The notes below the pieces were generated by a model. That model did not search any database, was not told the DNA's origin, and saw only the letters and a list, made by a program, of their open reading frames with translations. Positions 10,045 to 19,744 of a stretch of 64,000 nucleotides of DNA are shown here, one piece after another (position 1 is the stretch's first letter; each line of letters starts with the position of its first letter). The position numbers were made by a program, and so were the translations under genes. The stretch is from positions 68,533,319 through 68,597,318 of the forward strand of contig CP136069.1 in NCBI GenBank assembly GCA_032622095.1. Direction: 5' to 3'. The stretch is from Siphonodentalium dalli (taxonomy: Eukaryota > Mollusca > Scaphopoda > Gadilida > Siphonodentaliidae).

Positions 10045-10555
10045 TTATGGAAGAATCTTAGAACAGATGTGTATAAATTCTACACAATATATATATGTGT
10101 TACATCTGATCTTACACAAAAGTGTATAGAAATGACACATGACATTCGTATATGTGTCGATGGAATACCATCAACATTAAATATGAGTGAATATGTAAGT
10201 ATACCATAGTTATTAGATGAGATGTATTATATTTGATACAAACAACTCGTAAAGGCTACCACAGAACAGCAGCTTTAAAATATGTTGTGCACGGGTCAAA
10301 ACTGAACAGCTCATACTTGTTTAGCATAGTGTTATAAAGCTGCTGCCCGATTTTTAATATGGTACCTTTCACGAGGTATGTGTCTCAAATAGAACATAAC
10401 TCATCTACTAACTACAATATATTCACTCATATTCAATGTTGAGAAACTTCCTCTGACACATATATATGTCTCAGTTCTGCACAACCCTTTTAACATCAAA
10501 TGTTACACATATTGTGTACAATTTAAACACATTTATTCTAAGAGCGAAGAAGCAT
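10045..10555. mobile_element. ~510-bp foldback element
   Basis: The left part (AGAATCTTAGAACAGATGTG, TACACAATATATATATGTGT, TACATCTGATCTTA) is complementary to the right part ending near 10553 (CATCAAATGTTACACATATT, GTGTACAATTT, ACACATTTATTCTAAGAGC). Inner blocks also pair: ATGAGTGAATATG with CATATTCACTCAT-like sequence, and GCAGCTTTA with TAAAGCTGC. The whole segment can fold into one long imperfect stem. There is no coding sequence, and flanking duplications are unclear. Confidence 0.6.
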
Positions 10556-10711
10556 GACTTGTGTATTGTATCGTTTGTGTGATTGGGGAAAGACTAGTAT
10601 AAAAGGAACATGCGGTCTGTAAGGGGCTAACTATTAATATCAAACGTAACATCAAACATAACATCAAACACCAACATTAAATTTGCCGGGAAGCGCGAAC
10701 CCTGGTGTGGT

Positions 10712-10930
10712 AACTAGCATCGAGTAGAGATTAAACCCCCGCGAGAAATAACGGGTTGTCATGTCCTGACACACTCAACGAGTAGATATTAACCGGTCGC
10801 GAGAAAGTAACGGGTTGATGTGTCCAGATACACTTATATGGTGGAGATTAATCGTCCGCCGCGAGAAATAACGGGTTGATGTGTCCAGACACATTCATCG
10901 AGTAGATACCAACCGCTCGCGAGAAAGTAA
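10712..10930. repeat. ~58-bp minisatellite, left part
   Basis: Units read roughly AACGGGTTGATGTGTCC, then GACACACTCATCGAGTAGA, then GATTAACCGCCCGCGAGAAA. About four units precede the Harbinger-like insertion at 10931; the array resumes in register at 12236. Confidence 0.88.
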
Positions 10931-12232
10931 GGCCAGTTCCAAACGACGCATTTTTGTCGACTCGAATCTAATTGTATTAAATCTGTCGGTGATGCGACTG
11001 CGGTCAATATTTTTTTCAGACGGATGCATCTTCGTCGCGTCGAATCTAATACATCGGTCGATTTATTTAAAGGTGGATTGCCGGTTACCGTCACAAAATG
11101 GTCACGCGTAGATATAGAGGCCTATATATACCGGTATATATGTTATACATACATATACTAAAATAGAGTATAAATTATGTATATATATATATATACATGT
11201 ATATATGCGCGATTGCAGCGCGAATACATGTGCACAGGTATATGAGGATGTATATGGTACATATAGTTATATAATATACTATAGTATATAGGTGCTACAA
11301 ATAAATGTTATATCGTGCAACCAATTGCCATATATGTGTATACCATGCATGTAAATACAGGTATACAAGAATTTTTATAAATCAGAGACTACCACCCCTA
11401 CCCCTTATAATAAGGTACCGGAATATATTCATTATTATAAATCATAGGCTACCACTCTGCCCCTTATAATAAGTAATACCGGAATATGTGAATTATTATA
11501 AATAAGAGGTTAACCACCCCTATACCCCTCATAATAAGTAATGCCGGTATATATGAATTGTTATATATCAGTGGTACCACCCCTATCCCTTATAATAAGT
11601 AATACCGGTTTATATTAATTATTATACATCATAGACTACCACTCCTATTCCTTACAATAAGGAATATCGGTCTATATGAATTATTATAAATCAGTTGCTA
11701 CAACCCCTACCCATTATACCGGTATATATGAATTATTATAAATCATTGATACTATATCCATTATAAGATGTGAATTAGTGACATGCCATGTTCGTTGAGA
11801 AATCAAACTACCAAAATAATTACAATTTGCACAATGTTACCTAAGCAATGCTTATAGATATATCTTTCGTTACAACAAAGGGAGCGTGCGACAAATGACG
11901 TCATGTGGGTATTTTCTCAGATAAGGGGAACCCCCTCATTATTATACCGTTATCATATCATTATCATATCATTTGCATTCGTTACTTCGGCAACTTTCGG
12001 CTCTTCTCGTCACATGTATTAGTTTCGAGTCGTCAAAAATCCGTCGTTTGAAACCAAGACGGATTTCAGACGCATCACCGACGAAGATTCGTCTGAATTG
12101 GACGGAGATTCGTCTGTGATGCGTCTGACATGGATCTAATTGTTTCAAACGTCGCATTTTTGACGCATTTAATACAATTGTGGGTCTGGTATTAGATTCG
12201 AGTCGACAAAAATCCGTCGTTTGGAACGGGCC
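10931..12232. mobile_element. non-autonomous PIF/Harbinger-like transposon inserted in the minisatellite
   Basis: Termini are inverted repeats: GGCCAGTTCCAAACGACG at the left, and at the right the complement of GGCCCGTTCCAAACGACG. They continue as TTTTTGTCGACTCGAATC for about 42 bp. TAA at 10928-10930 and 12233-12235 is the target duplication, and removing the element restores a normal minisatellite unit. A 3-bp TWA duplication with GGSCC termini is characteristic of PIF/Harbinger. Subterminal CGTCGGTGATGCGACTG and GACGCATCACCGACG-like motifs repeat inward of both ends. No transposase frame is present; the middle holds AT repeats and a ~62-bp minisatellite. Confidence 0.85.
11370..11765. repeat. 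~62-bp minisatellite inside the Harbinger-like element
   Basis: Six or so units of the form ATTATTATAAATCA, then CTACCACCCCTACCCCTTAT, then AATAAGTAATACCGGTATAT. Variants differ by point changes and small deletions. Confidence 0.8.
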
Positions 12233-12235
12233 TAA

Positions 12236-13415
12236 CGGGTTGATGTATCCAGACACACTCATAGAGTAGAGAATAACCGTCCGCGAGAGATAACGGGTTG
12301 ATGTGTCCAGACACACCAGTCTCGTCGAATAGAGATTAACCGCCCGCAAGAAAGTAACGGGTTGTTGTGTACGCCAATGCAGATACGCGCATCGAGTAGA
12401 GATTAACCGCCCGCGATAAGTAACGTGTTGTTGTGTCATGAAACACATCACCGAGTAAAGGTTAACAACCCACGAGAAAGTATAGTAACGGGTTGTTGTG
12501 TCCTGACACACTCATCGATTCAAGATTAACCCGCGCGAGAAAGTAACGGGTTGTTGTGTCCAGGCATACTCCTCGAGTAGAGATTAACCGCCAGCGATAA
12601 GTAACGTGTTCGAGTAAATGTTACCACACCAGCGCGATAAGTAACGTGTTGTTGTGTCCTGGCACGCCTCGTCGAGTAAAGGTTAACCGCCCACGAGAAG
12701 TAACGGGTTGATATGTCCATACACACTCGTCGAGTAGATATTAACCGCCCGCGAAACAGTAACGGGCTGTTGTGTCCTGACATATACTCATCGAGTAGAT
12801 ATTAACCGCCCACGAGAAGTAACGGGTTGTTGTGTCCTGACACACTCATCGAGTAGATATTAACCGCCGGCGAGAAAGTAACGGGTTGATGTGTCCATGC
12901 AGTTACACTCATCGAGTAGAAATTAACCACCACGAGAAGTAACGGGTTGATGTGTCCCTGCATATACACTCATTGAGTAGATGTTAACCACGCGCGAAGA
13001 AATAACGGGTTGATGTGTCCTGACACACTCATCGAGTGTGTCCTGACACACTCATCGAGTCGAGATTAACCGCCCGCAAGAAGTAACGGGTTGATGTGTC
13101 CTGACACACTCATCGAGTAGATATTAACCGCCCGGGACGAAGTAATGGGTTGATGTGTCCTGACACACTCATCGAGTAGAAATTAACCGCCCGCATGAAG
13201 TAATGGGTTGATGTGTCCATACGCACTCGTCGAATAGAGATTAACCGCACACAAGAAGTAACGGGTTGTTGTGTCTTGACACACTCATCGAGTAGAGATT
13301 AACCGCCCGCGACGAAGTAATGGGTTTATGTGTCTGACACACTCGTCGAGTAGAGATTAACCGCCCGCGACGAAGTAACGGGTTGGTGTGACCATGCAGA
13401 TACACTCATCGGGCG
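12236..13415. repeat. ~58-bp minisatellite, right part
   Basis: About 20 units of the array that starts at 10712. Unit sequence GTAACGGGTTGATGTGTCC / TGACACACTCATCGAGTAGA / GATTAACCGCCCGCGAGAA varies by substitutions and 1-3 bp indels. One unit carries a local duplication of GTGTCCTGACACACTCATCG near 13018-13060. Long minus-strand open frames across it are repeat translations. Confidence 0.9.
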
Positions 13416-13440
13416 AATAGAGCGCCGAAGGACTTACTTT

Positions 13441-15136
13441 TAGGGACACCAGGCACTCGCCGTTGGTAAATGTGCAAAACATATATAAGTCTGTAAAACA
13501 TCACCACTAAGTCTAACGCCCCTGTTACACTCAGGTCGGCGCTTGCATTGCGCTGCAAAAGTATCAAAGCGCACACCTAAACGCACTAAGGTCTCCAAGA
13601 ACCGATTGGTGACGCAGTGGACACTGGCTACGACGGGCGAGGGTCTCCATGGTCGCCCATAGGCACCAGAGCGCCGCGCTTGTTTTGTGCATGCACAAAA
13701 CAAGCGCAGAGGCTCTGCGTTCTGACCAAGGCGTAGTAAGCTTACTGCAGTTGCAGATGAATTCTTGCTGTGACCACGAGTAGCTTGGATCAGTCCTTGC
13801 TACGTCAACGGGGCGCTCATGTCGTTCGCGTTGCGCTGTCAGAGCGACGCGCTTGTTTTGTGCATGCACAAAACAAGCGCAGAGTCTCTGCGTTCTGACC
13901 AAGGCATAGGAAGCTTACTGCAGTTGCAGAGGAATTCTTGCTGCGACCACGAGTAGCTTGTATCCGTCCTTGCTACGTCAACGTGGCGCTCATGTCGTTC
14001 GCGTTACGCTGTCGTGGCGACGGTACTGCGCCTGGTCAGAACGCCGAACATCTGCGCTTGTTTTGTGCATGCACAAAACAAACGCGGCGCTCTGGCGCTC
14101 AGAGGCGATCACGGGGACCCTCTCCCGTCATAGCCAGTGTCAACTGCGACGTTAATTCGTCACCAATCGATTCTTAGATACATTAGTGCGCTTTGCTCGG
14201 CGCTTTGATAATTTTACAGCGCAATATAGCCCCGGCCTGATCGCAGCGGAGTGTGACAGTGATTTAATCGGACAGCTAATCTATTACGGATTGTTGGGTA
14301 TATTCCCCACAAACTAAAAACTGACTATGACTGGAGAACGCAGGAGACGCTATTTATACTCTCCGCGCCCGCGCAGAGAGCGTTTTGCAAACGTATTGAG
14401 AACGTACTGGCATCACAATGACAGCGACTTGAACGCAATAAGAGCGTGAGACTTGACAAAGTAGTAACGCAATAGGAGCATACTTTGTTTTGAAAGTTTG
14501 ACAATTTGGGACAGTTTTCGGCGCTCCTCCTGCGTGTTACTCATATTTTGGTACTTTTGCAGCGCAGTGCAAGCGTCGGCCTGAGTGTGACAGGGGTTTA
14601 ACGTGGAGAAATAGATAAACTGTGTTCTTATATATGCGTTGTTGATAGTACTCCGGTAATACAATCCCGCCTGTCGAAACCAGTGTTACAGGGGGACTGT
14701 ACCCAAATCCAGCCTTTTAGTAGATGTTCCCATAAATGACTGGTTTTATGTACAGTTCCCCTTTAAGTAAATAAAACTTTTGTAGTTGTGTATCATCAAA
14801 CATCGATAATCGCGTAGTAATTTAAAATATTTTAGTCTGGACATGATTTTCAGAATATTTATCAATGCTTTGACATTTTCCAATGTTTACCATCACGTTT
14901 GCTTTAACTTTTGTATTTTATTGAATGAATTGGGCTGTTATCGGTAATTACACTGTAACAGTAATGTTTACACAACAATGGTTTTAACGTGCGAAACCTC
15001 ATTATTGGAAAGTTATTAATAAAAAAATAGGAACAATGTCAATATATTTGTTCATGTACTTCTTGGTGATATATATATGTTGTACAGACTTTTATTTTTA
15101 TTTTGCTCGAACGAACTTTGAACGCCTTGGGCCCCT
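13441..15136. mobile_element. TTAA-type DNA element (family B) interrupted by nested insertions
   Basis: The left end AGGGACACCAGGCACT and the right end GCCTTGGGCCCCT (before TTAA at 15137-15140) match the ends of the intact copy at 27984-28486. Shared inner blocks include TTTAGTCTGGACATGATTTT, TTCAATGCTTTGACATTT and ATTATTGGAAAGTTATT. In this copy the body is split by a ~1.08-kb TIR element (13519-14596) and by a ~70-bp insert (about 14690-14762) with ends GGGGGACTGTAC and GTACAGTTCCCC. The left TTAA has decayed to TTTT/TTTA. Confidence 0.65.
13519..14596. mobile_element. nested TIR element carrying three 32-bp palindromes
   Basis: Inverted termini CCCCTGTTACACTCAGG and CCTGAGTGTGACAGGGG continue as CGGCGCTTGCATTGCGCTGC on the left, complementary at the right. 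Flanks TAACG (13514-13518) and TTTAACG (14597-14603) suggest a 5-bp TAACG duplication. The inside is a tandem of ~175-205 bp units (GTAAGCTTACTGCAGTTGCA, AATTCTTGCTG, TACGTCAACG). Palindromes at 13676-13707, 13849-13880 and 14054-14085 have half-sites GCGCTTGTTTTGTGCA; the first two are perfect. It encodes no transposase and I cannot assign a superfamily. Confidence 0.65.
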
Positions 15137-15140
15137 TTAA

Positions 15141-15233
15141 CTATGCCATAGTAAAAGGGTGAACGCTTCATTCAAACTCCACCACATGTACAGTAAGGCA
15201 GCATACCTATTATGACATATTAACACTTCCAAA
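15141..15233. other. spacer, no feature
   Basis: Short unassigned stretch between the family B element and the next MITE. Confidence 0.3.
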
Positions 15234-15437
15234 TCCTGTTCCAATGCATTTTCGTATATACGTGAATCTCCCATAGGGAGCCTCGCATACATACGAGCAT
15301 ACATTGACCTAACAATGTTTACATGATCATGATCTTATATATCCGAGGCTCCCCATGCAAGGGAGACTCGCATATACCATAACACGCACTGGCACAGGAT
15401 CTTTAATGCTGCATCAGCGCAGCTCCCGTCATGAAAG
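15234..15437. mobile_element. two-hairpin MITE (family E)
   Basis: Two imperfect hairpins, about 15240-15308 and 15330-15396, have arms related to CCAATGCATTCTCGTATATA. They are followed by CAGGATCTTTAATGCTGCAT and CGCAGCTCCCGTCATGAAAG, then ATTAAC. The right half matches 541-690. Two hairpins per element parallels the piggyBac-like MITE at 7726. The right end read on the minus strand, TTAATCCTTTCATGACGG, looks piggyBac-like, but the left end is uncertain. Confidence 0.55.
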
Positions 15438-15490
15438 GATTAACTGTGATATGTGTGACACCGGCCATTGATGAGATAGTATGTACGTAC

Positions 15491-15655
15491 GGTTAGTGTC
15501 CAATCTGGTTTGTAAGTAAGTGAAGTCAGCGGCCGTGAGCACGTCATCGTTGTTGTAGTCATATATATTGAACAGTTCGTGTCTAACAGGGTGAAGCTCT
15601 GGTGTCTCGTCATTAACGTAAATCGTGAACTCTGCCCGGGTCACCACTTGGTTCT
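15491..15655 (-). CDS. EF-hand protein locus 1, exon B
   Basis: A 165-bp exon bounded by TTTGTTTCCCAG / and / GTACGTACATA, entering and leaving in phase 1. Its first codons complete the loop begun in exon A (DIDKNQVVTRAE) and it carries a full loop DYNNDDVLTAAD. It then ends in LDTN, the start of a fourth loop completed by exon C. The linker between loops 2 and 3 is 23 residues (FTIYVNDETPELHPVRH and on), while loops 3 and 4 are 8 residues apart. Asp rather than Glu fills position 12 of loop 3, which is tolerated in EF-hands. The paralogous exon at 47859-48026 is one codon longer. Just upstream in the transcript (15773-16062) is an array of partial copies of this exon's 3' splice junction. 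Confidence 0.87.
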
Positions 15656-15772
15656 CTGGGAAACAAAAAATCAATATATTCGTATAGGAATGCTGTTTTA
15701 TTTTTTACTAAATCGGTGTCATATCGGACCGTGCCCCCTTAACGTACACCGTGTACTATTCATGTGTCACTT

Positions 15773-16062
15773 GCTGGTTACCTAGGAAACCATAACTGTA
15801 TACATGCATAACCTGGTCACACGGAAAACAATAACTGAACACCCACATAACATGGTTACCTGTTAAACCATAACTGAACACATATGTAACCTGGTTACCT
15901 TTGAAACCATAAATCAATACGTAAATCACATGGTTACCTGGGATATTATAACTGAATTCATACATATATAACCTGGTTACCTGGGAAACTATAACTGTAT
16001 ACATGCCTATTGATCTGGTTAACTGGGTAATAAACCATACATCAATACGCATATAACCTGTA
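15773..16062 (-). repeat. ~40-bp tandem array derived from the exon B splice acceptor
   Basis: Seven to eight units. On the minus strand each reads roughly CAGTTATGGTTTCCCAG then GTAACCAGGTTATGT. The real exon B junction, TTTTTGTTTCCCAG then AGAACCAAGTGGTGA, has the same layout: a pyrimidine tract, CCCAG, and a short AACCA-like exon start. The array sits in the A-B intron, 5' of the true acceptor, so every unit is a potential decoy 3' splice site. Origin from the junction is inferred from similarity and position. Confidence 0.6.
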
Positions 16063-16212
16063 AACATTAATGTGTGAACGCATTTATGAGTTGAAAATAT
16101 AATTTAATAGTGAGAATTTTAAAGTACATAAGCCGCGAAGTCGCGTATTGCCATCATAATGCTCATAAGGCAGCATAATATAATAAATGAAGTGGATGTG
16201 ATTATGCCATAC

Positions 16213-16340
16213 TATCGATGTCGTAGAGCGTGAAGTCTTGTACTAGTTCCGCCGCTGTGAAGAAGCCGTCGTTGTTCTTATCGACCAATATGAAGTGGCT
16301 CAGAGCTGTGGTGTTATACGGCGTCAATTTAATATGTTTT
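16213..16340 (-). CDS. EF-hand protein locus 1, exon A
   Basis: A 128-bp exon bounded by CCCATTTCAG / and / GTATGGCATA; it enters in phase 2 and leaves in phase 1. It encodes KHIKLTPYNTTALSHF, the loop DKNNDGFFTAAE (canonical: Asp1, Asn3, Asn5 as read DKNND, Gly6, Phe8, Glu12), the spacer LVQDFTLY and DID, which starts loop 2. The paralogous exon is 49488-49609 (VDLKPYETTAMHLF, loop DYNFDGYFTYDE). The product looks like a small four-EF-hand calcium-binding protein. The first exon, which would show whether it has a signal peptide, was not found, so localisation is unknown. Tight 8-residue spacing within each loop pair is unlike calmodulin (24 residues). I do not recognise a named family. Confidence 0.87.
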
Positions 16341-16343
16341 CTG

Positions 16344-18045
16344 AAATGGGAGATCATACAAGCGGTTAGTGGCTCATAGCTGTGGAGTCATACGACTTCA
16401 TGTTAATATACATGCATGCTTTGAAAGGAAGATAACACAAGCGGTTAGTGGGGCCCTGAACCAGGATTGAGTGGCTGATATATATACATGTATAGTTGTG
16501 GCGTTATACGACTTCAGGTTATTATGCATGTATGCAGTGAAAAGGAAAATAATACAAGCGGTTAGTTGGCCCTGAACTAAGATGAGTGACTCATATAGCT
16601 GTTGGGTCATACGGCTTCAAGTTAGCATGCTCTCTGAAAGGGAAAACAATATAAGCGGCCAGTGGATACCTGATCTAGGATGAGTTGTTCATATATATAG
16701 CTGTGGCATCATGCGGCTTCAAGTTAATATGTGCTCTGAAAGGGGAGATACTACAAGCGGGTAGTTTTTTTTTGTTTAAACATACTTGATTCCAACACAA
16801 AGACAATACATACAGATACATAAACATAACAAATTAATAGTATAGTTGACATAAAATTGTTGGTGTATGTTATCGGAGATTTGCAGGCATGTTATATCGG
16901 CTGGAAACGGAGACGACAGTAAGCTATAAGCTTTTTTTTTTTTTCGTTCCGCCCACTTAGAAAGATGATACCCAATATTCTTAAAATGGTAATATGTATA
17001 CAAGATATTGGTACCACGCTGTCTCATGAATACCTCATTCTGACAGCATGGGACCAATATCTTGTATCTGGTCGTTGATATTTGATTGGGTATTTAGTGG
17101 CTGATTGATTATATGTTCGTTAAAATGTATTGAAATTGTATGATAGGTAGATGTGACGTTAGGAGGTGTGAAGAGTATATGATGTGTTGTAAGCAAGCGA
17201 GAGAGAGAAAGAAAGAGAGAGTAGGAAGATGAAGAGTAGAAAGAGGAATAATGCTTATTAATGATTTTAAGGATCGTCACCAGTGTAACCAACGCATAGT
17301 GAAATGTACCGGAGTCGAGATCACAGGAAAACTTATAAAAGAAACGTCTTGTTCTGAGGATGTACTTCTGGAACTCTTCAAAAATTTGCAGATTTATGTG
17401 TTTATTTAAAGTGACATCTCCATTTAGGAATAGGTTTGTTGTAATGTTAACAGAATCAGGTATATTCTCTATCCTCGATCTGACCACACATACAGAGGTT
17501 TGTGTCGGATATATGGTTTTCCAGTTTGTGGGCATTTAAATCACTGCATTTAGCTCTTAATCGTGCATGTTGAATCTGGGCCCTTCGCGTGTAAGCGGGT
17601 GGTTGGGCCCTGAACCAGGATTAAGTGGCCCATATATAGTGGTGGCGTCGTACCACTTAAATTTAATATGTGCTCTGAAAGGGAAGACAATATAAGCGGA
17701 CAGAGGAACCCTGAACTAGGATGAGTGGTTCATATCTGTGGCGACATGCGACTTCAAGTTAATATGTTTTATGGAAGGGGAGATAATACAAGCGGTTAGT
17801 TGGGGCCTAAACCAGGATTGGGCGGCTCATATATAGTGGTGGCGTCACACGACTTCAGCTTAATGTACATGTGTGTTGTGAAAAGGAAAATAATACAAGC
17901 GGTTAGTGGGCCCTGAACTAGGATCACACGGCTTCAGGTTAGCATGTGTACTCTGAAAGGGAAGACAATATAAGCGGCCAGTGGAGCCTGATCTAGAATG
18001 AGTGGCTCATAGCTGTGGAGCCATGCGGCTTAAAGGTAATACACA
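16344..18045 (-). repeat. ~95-bp tandem array of partial exon A copies with splice acceptors
   Basis: About nine units occupy 16344-16765 and 17592-18045, split by a LINE. On the minus strand each unit has a CCCTTTCAG-type acceptor, then AGCACATATTAACTTGAAG, GTATGACGCCACAGCTATG and AGCCACTCATCC. This is the 5' portion of exon A with its own acceptor (HINLKPHDATAM-like peptide), ending before the EF-hand loop. In several units an in-frame TAG follows (CATCCTAG), and some have CAG-GTATCC or similar donor-like strings. The intact exon A is the 3'-most unit of the array on the minus strand. Confidence 0.8.
16766..17591 (-). mobile_element. 5'-truncated, degenerate LINE inserted in the exon A array
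   Basis: The minus strand ends in an A run (T run at 16767-16775 on plus) after GGAATCAAGTATGTTTAAAC. A 10-11 bp near-duplication, CAAGCGGGTAG at the left and TAAGCGGGTGG at the right, fits target-primed insertion. Upstream, one frame has SDTNLCMCGQIED, the C-terminal zinc-knuckle-like motif of LINE reverse transcriptases. Another frame has NLFLNGDVTLN and IFEEFQKYILRTRRF, the usual end of CR1/L2-like ORF2, so the copy carries frameshifts. It is much more decayed than the LINE at 2700. Confidence 0.75.
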
Positions 18046-18304
18046 GAACAACACGAGTGTATTAATGGGTTTGCTGACACGTTATGATGTCACATTTTGT
18101 TGACCTAAACGACTTTATATGGTATATAGAATAACTGGGCGTGATTTTTTGATATGCGCGGCCAAAGACTAATCAATTCGCCAGACGAATATTGGGTTAA
18201 CTTACATCGCTGCATGATATAATAGCTAAACTGGAAACAGATCTCAACTGAGTTTGTAGAAATTAACAAGGAAAAGGCAATAGACATTTAAACATTAAAT
18301 CATT
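18046..18304. other. no recognisable feature
   Basis: Intronic sequence 5' of the exon A array on the minus strand. No exon with good borders was seen. Confidence 0.35.
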
Positions 18305-18306
18305 TA

Positions 18307-18455
18307 AGAAATGAATTTAGTTCGAGTGTGTTGTATTGAGGGTTATATCGCTGTGGCCATCTGGGAACATTGTGTGAACCGCTTCGCAGTTACATGATGT
18401 GTCCAACGTCCACAGCGCTATGCCCTTCTATAAAACACAATGAAACTACATTCGT
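18307..18455. mobile_element. 149-bp MITE with TA duplication (family D), copy 2
   Basis: Left end AGAAATGAATTTAGTT and right end AAACTACATTCGT are inverted repeats flanked by TA. The inside has GCTGTGGCCATCTGGG and CCAACGTCCACAGCG, matching the arrangement at 9486-9632. Confidence 0.7.
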
Positions 18456-18563
18456 TATCCGGTGCAAACACATTATGCTACAATTGCAGTCGGAAAAAAT
18501 CCACTTGAATCAATAATTTGAGCAAGGTTAAAGATATATTATGGACTTGGTCGGGTGCGTTAA

Positions 18564-18943
18564 CCCTTTACCCAACAGAAAGGCTCTGTGCCAATGCATT
18601 CTCTTATATATGCGAGTCGACCATAGGTCGCCTCGCATATATAAGAGAATGCATTGGCTTAACACATTAAAAATTATAAAATTGTTAAAGAATGTAAGAA
18701 AAAATGGTAAAAAGTGTTATTTTAGGCCAATGCATTCTCTTATATATGCGAGGCGACCTATGGTCGACTCGCATATATAAGAGAATGCACTGGCACAGGG
18801 CATAACTGTAACTATCACAATGTGGTCAAGGAGCCGGTTCCAATGATATCCATATTTGTATTGTTCTATTGAGACAGACCGAAGATATTTTAGGCTGTTG
18901 AAGCTTTATTTGGGCGTTTTTGGCCGTTTAGTTGGGTAAAGGG
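18564..18943 (-). mobile_element. piggyBac-like MITE with two hairpins, copy 3
   Basis: TTAA at 18560-18563 and 18944-18947, with termini CCCTTTACCCAACA and TTGGGTAAAGGG. It is inverted relative to copies 1 and 2: the side with AAGCTTTATTTGGGCG lies at the right. Both hairpins are present (about 18590-18658 and 18726-18793). The AT-rich linker is shorter than in copies 1 and 2. Confidence 0.87.
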
Positions 18944-18947
18944 TTAA

Positions 18948-19389
18948 ACTGATAAGTTATTACTCATGCGCTATGCCAACTGGTGGGATGTAACATTCTA
19001 CTAACATCGCCGAAAATATCAACGACATCGACCACACCACTCCATAGAAAACATCGCCTGAACAACGCGCAATTGTAAATATTTACATCTCGATTCGGGA
19101 CGCAACAAACGGCGATAAACGATCGCAAATGATTTCGCCACCGGGAGTCATTTAATTTAATTGATATATAACAATGACGTTGTGTGTTGTAAATTTGAAA
19201 ATATATTCGTAAAAATAACTATTTTGAGCAAGATTTGATCACCCTACTTGAATGTTTCACATCACTTTAACTTTTAACTCATATTAGTATGCACTCCAGT
19301 TATCACCCTGAGCATCCTAGATAGCCCTGTGTCACATGCACGGTGCTGTCCGCGAGTATGACACAGGACTGTCGCAATATCATCACTAG
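18948..19389. other. no recognisable feature
   Basis: Unassigned AT-rich sequence. A possible inverted pair at 19325-19365 (CCTGTGTCACATGCACGGTG and GAGTATGACACAGG) is too short to classify. Confidence 0.3.
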
Positions 19390-19700
19390 TTTTTTTTTAA
19401 TCTCTCAAACTTGTCCAAAATCTCTATTATAGTACAGCATTGTTCAAAATTCAACCCAGTCTTGATTAAATCGACCATACAGAATATTAAAGTAGGCACC
19501 AACCGGCCATCAAAATACCAAATAGTCTGTGTGAAATTGTAAATACGTCATCATATGTCCATATTGCACTTAGTATTCAGGGGCATCAGGGAGACGGTCA
19601 GCTAGGTCATGCTGCTCCTGTGCAATAATACACTTTTGTTTAATATTGTGTTAATGTATTTTATATTATTGTGCAAATAAAGATCTATCTATCTATTCGT
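19390..19700 (+). mobile_element. probable LINE 3' UTR tail
   Basis: The segment ends with TTGTGCAAATAAAGATCTAT followed by (CTAT)n, a microsatellite-type LINE tail after an AATAAA box. Upstream, GTGCAATAATACACTTTTGT resembles other LINE 3' UTRs. No coding sequence remains; the 5' border is approximate. Confidence 0.5.
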
Positions 19701-19744
19701 TTCTTAAATGATATAATTAAGAAGTGACTGGCAGATACAGCAGA

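Noticed and set aside
11969-12783. Long minus-strand open frames of 85-180 codons
   Set aside because: They lie over the 58-bp minisatellite and the Harbinger end; periodic peptide is a translation of the repeat.
10712-13415. CRISPR-like array
   Set aside because: Whole units repeat without unique spacers, units vary, there are no cas genes, and the context is eukaryotic.
17035-17535. 166-codon minus-strand open frame as a host gene
   Set aside because: It is part of a decayed LINE end; motif-bearing pieces sit in two frames and the rest is low-complexity Ser/Leu/Thr.
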